This document shows, piece by piece, positions 58,073 through 64,000 of a stretch of 64,000 nucleotides of DNA. Position numbers and translations under genes: made by a program. The stretch is from Phaeoceros laevis (lineage: Eukaryota > Anthocerotophyta > Anthocerotopsida > Notothyladales): positions 158,521 to 222,520 of the forward strand of contig JBNGIQ010009228.1 in assembly GCA_049999765.1 (NCBI GenBank). Reading direction: 5' to 3'. Position 1 is the first letter of the stretch. Every line of letters begins with the position of its first letter. The notes under the pieces were generated by a model. That model was not told the origin of the DNA, searched no databases, and saw only the letters and a list, made by a program, of their open reading frames with translations.

Positions 58073-61000
58073 GACCTGAACCCTCTATGTGCAGGTTGAG
58101 AAGCACGTGCTTCACATTCTGAGCACCCCAGAGATCCTGCGTAAAGCTATCGGCTGATGACCAGCGGTATGCGGAAAGGTGAGTGAATGTCACCCCGCAT
58201 ACCTACAAATGCAGCTGCGCTATGGTGAGCCTTCAAGTCGAGCACATGGCAACAACCTAACATCATCTGTTGGCTGCAACCATCAGTAGCTCTGGCTTGT
58301 CATGCAAGTTCACCAGGCACACAATGGGTGCACTGTGGCAGGTACCTGGACACTCTGGAGAAGCATTTGCGCAACTCAGTGTTAGATAAGCTGCCCAGCG
58401 GCTACACGTCCTTTGATCAAGCAAGTGGAGTCTGCCGAGGAGGAAGACATGAGTATCCTGGACCTCTCGTGCTGTGGCCTGAGTTGCTTAGACCTCTTGT
58501 TGAGAGTGAAGTAGTCTCCACATGGAGGGGTGCTCCACTTGTCCCACAGTTCCCAAGCCCAACCTAAACACGTTTGTGTTTTGCAAGAGCAAGTACATGG
58601 TCGGCTCCTTACAACTGGATGACAAGTAATGCCCTCTCTCTTTCTCAACTCTCCAGTCGTCTCGTAATCCACCTGCCGACCTCGTCTCAGGGTGGCTGTG
58701 TGCTCCTGCTCTCCGAAGGACTGGGCCTTACAGGCGAGGGATGGTTGTATGCTGCAGGGGAGAACGAACAGTAGACATGACACCGGACGATTTACACATC
58801 CTGCGATACTATGCTGTCAGAGAGCTGGTGGAGAATGACAGAATAGAGTTTGTTTGAGCAAAAGAAGATTGTAGGCCCCTAGGGACAGACAGGGTAGTTC
58901 TGGTTTCTTCCGTGAGATCCCTGCTTTTTGCTCGGCTCCCCAAACGGGTCATGGGCAGACCATGAAACTCAAGCTCACCCCGACATAGGACAGATGACAG
59001 ATGTGGTGTACAGTAAAGATGCTGGTAGCTGGCCAGAAGCTGCTCACAAATCATTAATGGAAGCTGCTGCACAACTTTCCTTGCACCTGGTTTCATTTCG
59101 GCAACCCGGAAACCAGAAAGAGGTGATTAGGTCGTTGACTACAAGACCTAAACCTCTACTCCCAAAGGTGCGCTCAGACAAAAAGGGCGACGGGCTTTTG
59201 AGGAGGGGGTCTCTGGAGGTGGTGTGTAAAGTCGTCACATGTTTTTGCAGGGCTCCGTGTCGAGCAAATGTGGATTCACCTGGCAGCGTCTGTACCCCCA
59301 GTTATACCTCCCCCTGTAATAAGCATCCTTAACGCGACCGGGGTGACAGCGGCGGAACGGTGTTGGCTTCTGCAGTTGTGTATCTTTGATTAGCTGACTC
59401 TTATTTTATCTTTGAACCTACTTAACACTCATTCGGTTGGTCTAAGTAGGAACATCCAGTCTCCCAGGACACACTGTTCCTGCATGCTAGCACTCCAGCG
59501 GACTGTAGCACTGCAGAGTCCTTGCATGCTAAAGGTTTTGTGTGTAAGTTTTTACACCGATATTTGGACGAATGCATCACTTCATGAGTTTTAGCAATCA
59601 GTTAGCATGCGGCAAGACCCCTGCTGAGTGTGTCGAGCTCCAAACCCAAGTTCCCGTGAGTTCGTGTGGTAGACTAACTCCAAAGGATGCAGCACCTAGT
59701 CTACAAGGTAACTAGTTTCTGTAAAGCCTAGAATCCACATACAGTAGTCGTGGACTAGGAAAGAGAAGGTTCCGTCAGCAGCCCGCTCTTGTTCCCTCCA
59801 GTGGTTTGCGGGTATAACGCGAGATTGTATCTGTTTGCAGCAATTGGGCCTTCTCGCGTACGTCATTCTACCATCCAATCACGGTATGACCTTCAGCGGC
59901 ATCATTTGTAGAATTGCGGTTGGACTTTTTTAGACTGTGTGTTTGCTGAGGCCCAGGGCACCGTTTGTACTAATTTCTCGTCGCAAGGGTCTGTTATCAC
60001 GGACTGGAATCTTACGCAGCTGTGGAAGCGATGCCAGGTTGAATGCCAGAGTTGCAATTTGATATCAACAAATGCATTGCGTTTGGATGCAGAGCAGCTC
60101 CTGTTGAGGTGTCCAGTACAAGGTTACCAGGGAATGAGGATTTCATGCCTCTGAGCAGGATGCAACCATAGGCTTCCTTAGAGCTGAATTTGAAAACTCG
60201 TATCTTCAACTTGGTTGTGGCATGCCAATTGACGTTGTTTAGACCTCTCTCCGTCGTTGACCGTTAATCTCTTTGAATTTCCGGGCTTCACACCATCTGT
60301 TGTGGGGGCCCGGATCTCAAGCATAGTTGCAATGTCAATTGGAATCGGGTGCTTCGAGGCTTCTTCAAGCTTCTTGTTGAAGCTTTCTGTTGCCCCGGTG
60401 GCAGCTTCCCGGTGTTCAGGTGCACACCTGGAGGATTCTCCGTCGGAGATGTTGGGTGGGAATCACTTCACTCTGCATGATTTTCGTACTACGGGGGCTG
60501 TGCTAGGCTACCCTGGAGAGCAGAAGCTGTTAAGATGCGAAGATGAGATGAATGTGGAGACGGGAAACATGATGCCGGAAAAACCAGAAGCTCAGGCATT
60601 TCGCAGTACAAGAGGCTTGCATCTGACGCACTCGGATCAAGATAATCGGTCCTGTAGATCCTCAGGCTGCTGATGTCACCGTCAGGCACTCAGAGTATGC
60701 AGCTCAAGATCTTGTCCTACCAGTGAGATCAAGAGCTTTTGTTGCATATGACAGGTACTCTGATCAGGAAGTCATAGACCATTCAGGGCCAGTGAGGTTC
60801 CAGGGCATTGGTCCAGCTGACAGGCATGTCAATCAGGTTGTAACGTGGAGACAGTCAGGTTGTCTTGGAAAACGTGGAGATAGATAAGACTGCCAGCCTT
60901 TATCACTCATGACAGGCATTCTGATCAGGTCCTGGTAGAAAGTAAGGGTATGTCAAGGGAGTGCATGCGTCCACTAGTTCCTAAAACCATAGATTTTATT

Positions 61001-61224
61001 GGACAACATTACGGGCACTTGATAAAGGAAACTAGAGAGCTGCTTACGTAGTTCAAGTGACGGACACTTGCAGTGTTCTCCAGAAGGCAAAGAAAAAGAA
61101 AGGCCTACCCTAAAGCTTTCTCCTTACTCCCCCTTTCGGCACCTTTTTGGAAGTGTGCAGCGCGCAAAAAGTCTTACAAGGCAGGATTTCGATCTTGCAA
61201 AGTCCACAGTGTACGTGCCCCACA
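58073..61224. other. Intergenic, unrecognised ORFs only
   Basis: Includes a 138-codon plus-strand ORF (60257-60673) and a 134-codon ORF (58928-59332) without recognisable motifs. No RNA gene seen. Confidence 0.5.
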
Positions 61225-61363
61225 TGCTTTCAGTTCACTTTTCACTTTCAGTTCACTTTTCACTTTCAGTTCACTTTTCACAATGGTCTTGGGTTCTTCA
61301 ATGCTTTCAGTTCACTCTTCACTTTCAGTTCACTTTTCACAATGGTCTTGGGTTCTTCAATGT
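61225..61363. repeat. Minisatellite with nested repeat
   Basis: Units of about 17 bp (CTTTCAGTTCACTTTTCA) occur three times, then a stretch with CAATGGTCTTGGGTTCTTCA, then the unit again twice and the same stretch again. This is an inner 17-bp repeat inside an outer duplication of about 55 bp. Confidence 0.9.
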
Positions 61364-62859
61364 CAGCCAAGTCGTCAAGTAAAGCCAAAGATTCGTGGAT
61401 GTCTCTAAAGGGAACTCATCGAACCTAAACAACATCTTTGATCACTTTTTTTCCTGCTCGCAGCTCTTTGATATTTGTGGGAATGTCCACATTGTCTTGA
61501 AGTTGGCTTCTCCTCATGATATATATTACATATATCTAGAAGTCACATCAGCCTTACTAGGCAACCACTTTCGTAAAAGACTAGTCGCCCAAGCATTTGC
61601 GCGCAAATGCTTGTCCTTCGTACTCTTGGATGCCCACTCTCCTACAGTGATTTGCAAACCATCAACCCTCCATCCAGTCTCCACCTTGATTGCATAGACC
61701 AGATCTACACAAAACTCATTGAAAGAGGTGGGGATGTACTACAATATACCTTCCTTTTGGATTGCCTCATATTCAAACTCCAAGTTGCCATGATGGCCAG
61801 GTTTCACGTACCTTCTAATGTGACGAAATGGCAGATTCAATGATGAATCAAAACCCCCCAACTCAATCTTGCCTATAACAAAGGCCTCCACATTCCATCC
61901 CATGCACGCTGGATTATACTCCGGCAACTTCAGATCATTCTTGATGGCTCCTTCCCATACTTCAAGCTTTCGGCAAGTCAAGATTAGCCTTTCTATCCAT
62001 GAGAAGTTGATAGGCATAATCTTGCAGGTAAGTATAGAAGAATTTCCCCTTGCCATCCTCACCTACTCGGACATAACAGAATGTGTTGAGCATAGGAAAT
62101 TTGTTAAGATCATCCTTCGTACCAGCCCCTACAAAAAACCGTTCCAACGCCAATAACTTCTGCTGTTTCCAAGGTGCTTCTAGGTGCGCAATACAGTCTG
62201 CAATCTGACTTTTGATCTCAGCAAAATAAACACCTTCAAGTTCCTCCAAATTTGCAGCCATGGTATAGTACTGCACCAATCTAGGTATCCCACCTGTTAA
62301 ATGTTCGAAATTACGTGCAGTAACATCCAGCTGCCCTGCTTTCAAATTCGCAATATAGATGTCCAATTCAATTGGAGAGAAGGGGCCACTATGTGGTATG
62401 TACAACTTCTTTTCCATATGGCCAGAAAAAAACTCTTCGGTGGAGTTGTTGCGCAATGAGGAACACTTCAACAACACATTAGAACGAAGCATAGGTTCAA
62501 TCCATGTCATAGGTTCAATCCATGTCCGGGCTGCATCCCGCTGTGCGTGAGTCCACTTTGTCTTAACCAATTTCTCAGAATCCAGGTCATAGTACTCGTC
62601 AATGAAGATATACAACACATCAAACTCCTGTTTCTAAACCCACTGTAACAGCTCGTTCTTGCTGGACAAGTTGGTAATCTCGAACGCTTTCCTTGGATTG
62701 TCCGCATAGGCTAAAAGGAGCGCATCCTTGACCACGTCAAGCACAGAAGTTGAACTTGGGTCCCCAATGAGTAAGCTACCCAAAAGATACACGACTCGTC
62801 TGTTCTGAGCACAGAAAATACCCGATAAGATGGCAATTTTTCAGATTCAAATCAGACAA

Positions 62860-63021
62860 CTCCTGCAACATTGCTGGATGAGTTGGTAATCTCAAAACCC
62901 TATCACCAAAACCCTATCCTAGTATTGTCCAGCACAAGCTAGCTGGACGAGTTGGTGATCTCAAAACCCTATCACCAAAACCCTATCTTAGTATTGTCCA
63001 GCATAAGCTAAAAGGAGTTCT
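62860..63021. repeat. Tandem duplication inside the Crinkler/RHS-type gene
   Basis: Two copies of about 70 bp share GAGTTGGT(A/G)ATCTCAAAACC, CTATCACCAAAACCCTATC and AGTATTGTCCAGCA. A third, more diverged relative is the coding stretch at about 62670-62720. The duplications separate the Walker A part from the rest of the protein. Confidence 0.85.
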
Positions 63022-63088
63022 GAGCACACAAAATACATGATAAGACAGCAAACATGAAGCTTTTCCCTGAGCCTCTGGATCCAGTGAA

Positions 63089-63148
63089 AAACAACTCATG
63101 GCCCTTACACAACTCATGGCCCTTACACAACTCATGGCCCTTACACAA
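63089..63148. repeat. Three-copy 18-bp coding repeat
   Basis: CAACTCATGGCCCTTACA occurs three times in tandem. On the minus strand it codes CKGHEL three times, directly before the Walker A motif. One copy is the likely original state. Confidence 0.95.
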
Positions 63149-64000
63149 GACCATAGCTTTGTCGAAGAGGCTTTGAAAGCTAGATCTCCCGACATAGTCA
63201 AAGACTAGACCAGGAGACGAATCAGACGCATGGAAAGACAACAAAGGCACAGAGGGGAAAAGATTGGCAGATGCAAAGACAACAATATCCTGCAAATAAG
63301 GCGTAAAGTAATCCTTCACTTTCTTTTGAAGGACTTTAGCTTTAGAGATACAGCCTCCAAGAACTTGGTGCAAGAACCTAGCCGCTGTGCCCGGAGATTC
63401 ATAACCCCCGACCACTCGCTTCATTTCAGTAGCTATCTTAGCATTCGGTTCTATTGTCCTGACGAATTTCTGGAAAGAAACAAGGTCATCTACAGAGAGA
63501 TGACCCTCTCTTGCAAGATCGAGGACAAAGTCTTCGTCCTCCTTCAAAAGACCATACTTCATAAGCTCTTCTGCAGTGAACGTAGGGAACTCCCTGCGTC
63601 GCCTTTTGAGTCCGGGATATACTGCTGCAGAAGCTGCTGCTGTAGAAGCTGTTGATAGTGGTGCTAGTGATGTTGATGCTGGTAGAGCATCGCCTGTTAC
63701 TACAATCGGGCTTCCTTCAGTCCCTGCTCCTGGACGACTCTTCTGCAAGGAGACCTTCAAAGCGCTCCAAAGCTTGAATGGCACCAAGGGCTCCTCCACT
63801 CCAAGTATATATGAGTCGAACTTCACCCCTTGTTGCTGAATCTTCATAGCTGCACAGATGCTTGCAATAGGAAGCGGCTTGCCCCTTTCTACAAGGATAC
63901 TGTAATCGAGCCCCGTACACACAAACCAAAACTCATCCATATCCTCTGCCATGTGAACCTAGAGATCGAAGGCCTTGGACAGTTTCCTGCCGCACAGCCT

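Larger units (their letters stand above)
61560..63952 (-). pseudogene. Crinkler/RHS-type P-loop ATPase gene, broken
   Basis: The minus-strand ORF from 63952 codes 314 residues. The opening domain (FWFVCTGLD ... ERGKPLPIAS) resembles the ubiquitin-like header of Crinkler-RHS proteins. A basic linker (LKRRRREFP), a helical region and a Walker A (FFTGSRGSGKSF) follow; it stops at 63008. The next parts continue downstream: VVYLLGSLLIGD, NPRKAFEITNLSS, a Walker B-like LYIFIDEYYD, then GGIPRLVQYYTMAANLEELE and VGEDGKGKFFYTYLQDYAYQ. The tail has NVEAFVIGKIELGG ... FNEFCVDLV. Breaks: tandem duplications at 62840-63020, a stop before KQEFDVLYIFI near 62634, a frame change near 61965 and a stop near 61740. 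Such proteins are widespread in eukaryotes, some as secreted or conflict-related effectors. Role here unknown. Confidence 0.72.

Overview
This window is nuclear DNA from a green plant, most likely a seed-free land plant that makes flagellated sperm. The plant assignment rests on a plastid-type ClpB, a light-harvesting protein, a GT43 xylan-type glycosyltransferase, a PLATZ factor, a KUP/HAK potassium transporter, polyphenol oxidase, a glyoxal-oxidase-like protein and a small EPF/stomagen-like secreted peptide. A radial spoke head protein 9 homologue points to a motile axoneme. A BK/Slo-type potassium channel also argues against a flowering plant. Most introns are only about 60-150 nt with clean GT-AG ends, which recalls compact genomes such as Selaginella or hornworts. 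I cannot fix the species from the sequence alone.

Layout. 1-14 kb: CLPB3, the proteasome subunit PBC1, a polyphenol oxidase with an in-frame stop, a possible LRR pseudogene and histone H2B. 14-19 kb: a potassium transporter and, on the minus strand, a GT43 glycosyltransferase. 19-24.9 kb: repeats, a 100-N assembly gap and the intronless RSP9 homologue. 25-32.3 kb: a WD40 protein, a PLATZ factor and an LHC-family protein. 32.6-39.5 kb: an alpha/beta-hydrolase, the EPF-like peptide and a zinc-finger DEDDh exonuclease. 40-46 kb: a repeat-rich accessory region with a hAT-like MITE, a dispersed (TAG)n-ended retroelement family and a scrambled Crinkler/RHS-type gene fragment. 47.4-55 kb: a secreted glyoxal-oxidase-like enzyme convergent with the 18-exon BK-type channel. 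57.3-58.1 kb: a frameshifted LamG-like gene. 61.5-64 kb: a broken Crinkler/RHS-type P-loop gene related to the 42-44 kb fragment.

Most genes are unrelated housekeeping or wall/ion-transport functions placed side by side, as is usual in plant genomes. Two themes recur: potassium transport (KUP/HAK and BK) and cell wall or extracellular proteins (GT43, glyoxal oxidase, polyphenol oxidase, EPF-like peptide). Exon boundaries were derived by hand from splice consensus, phase and family conservation, so single-base errors are possible. Expression and orthology could not be tested.
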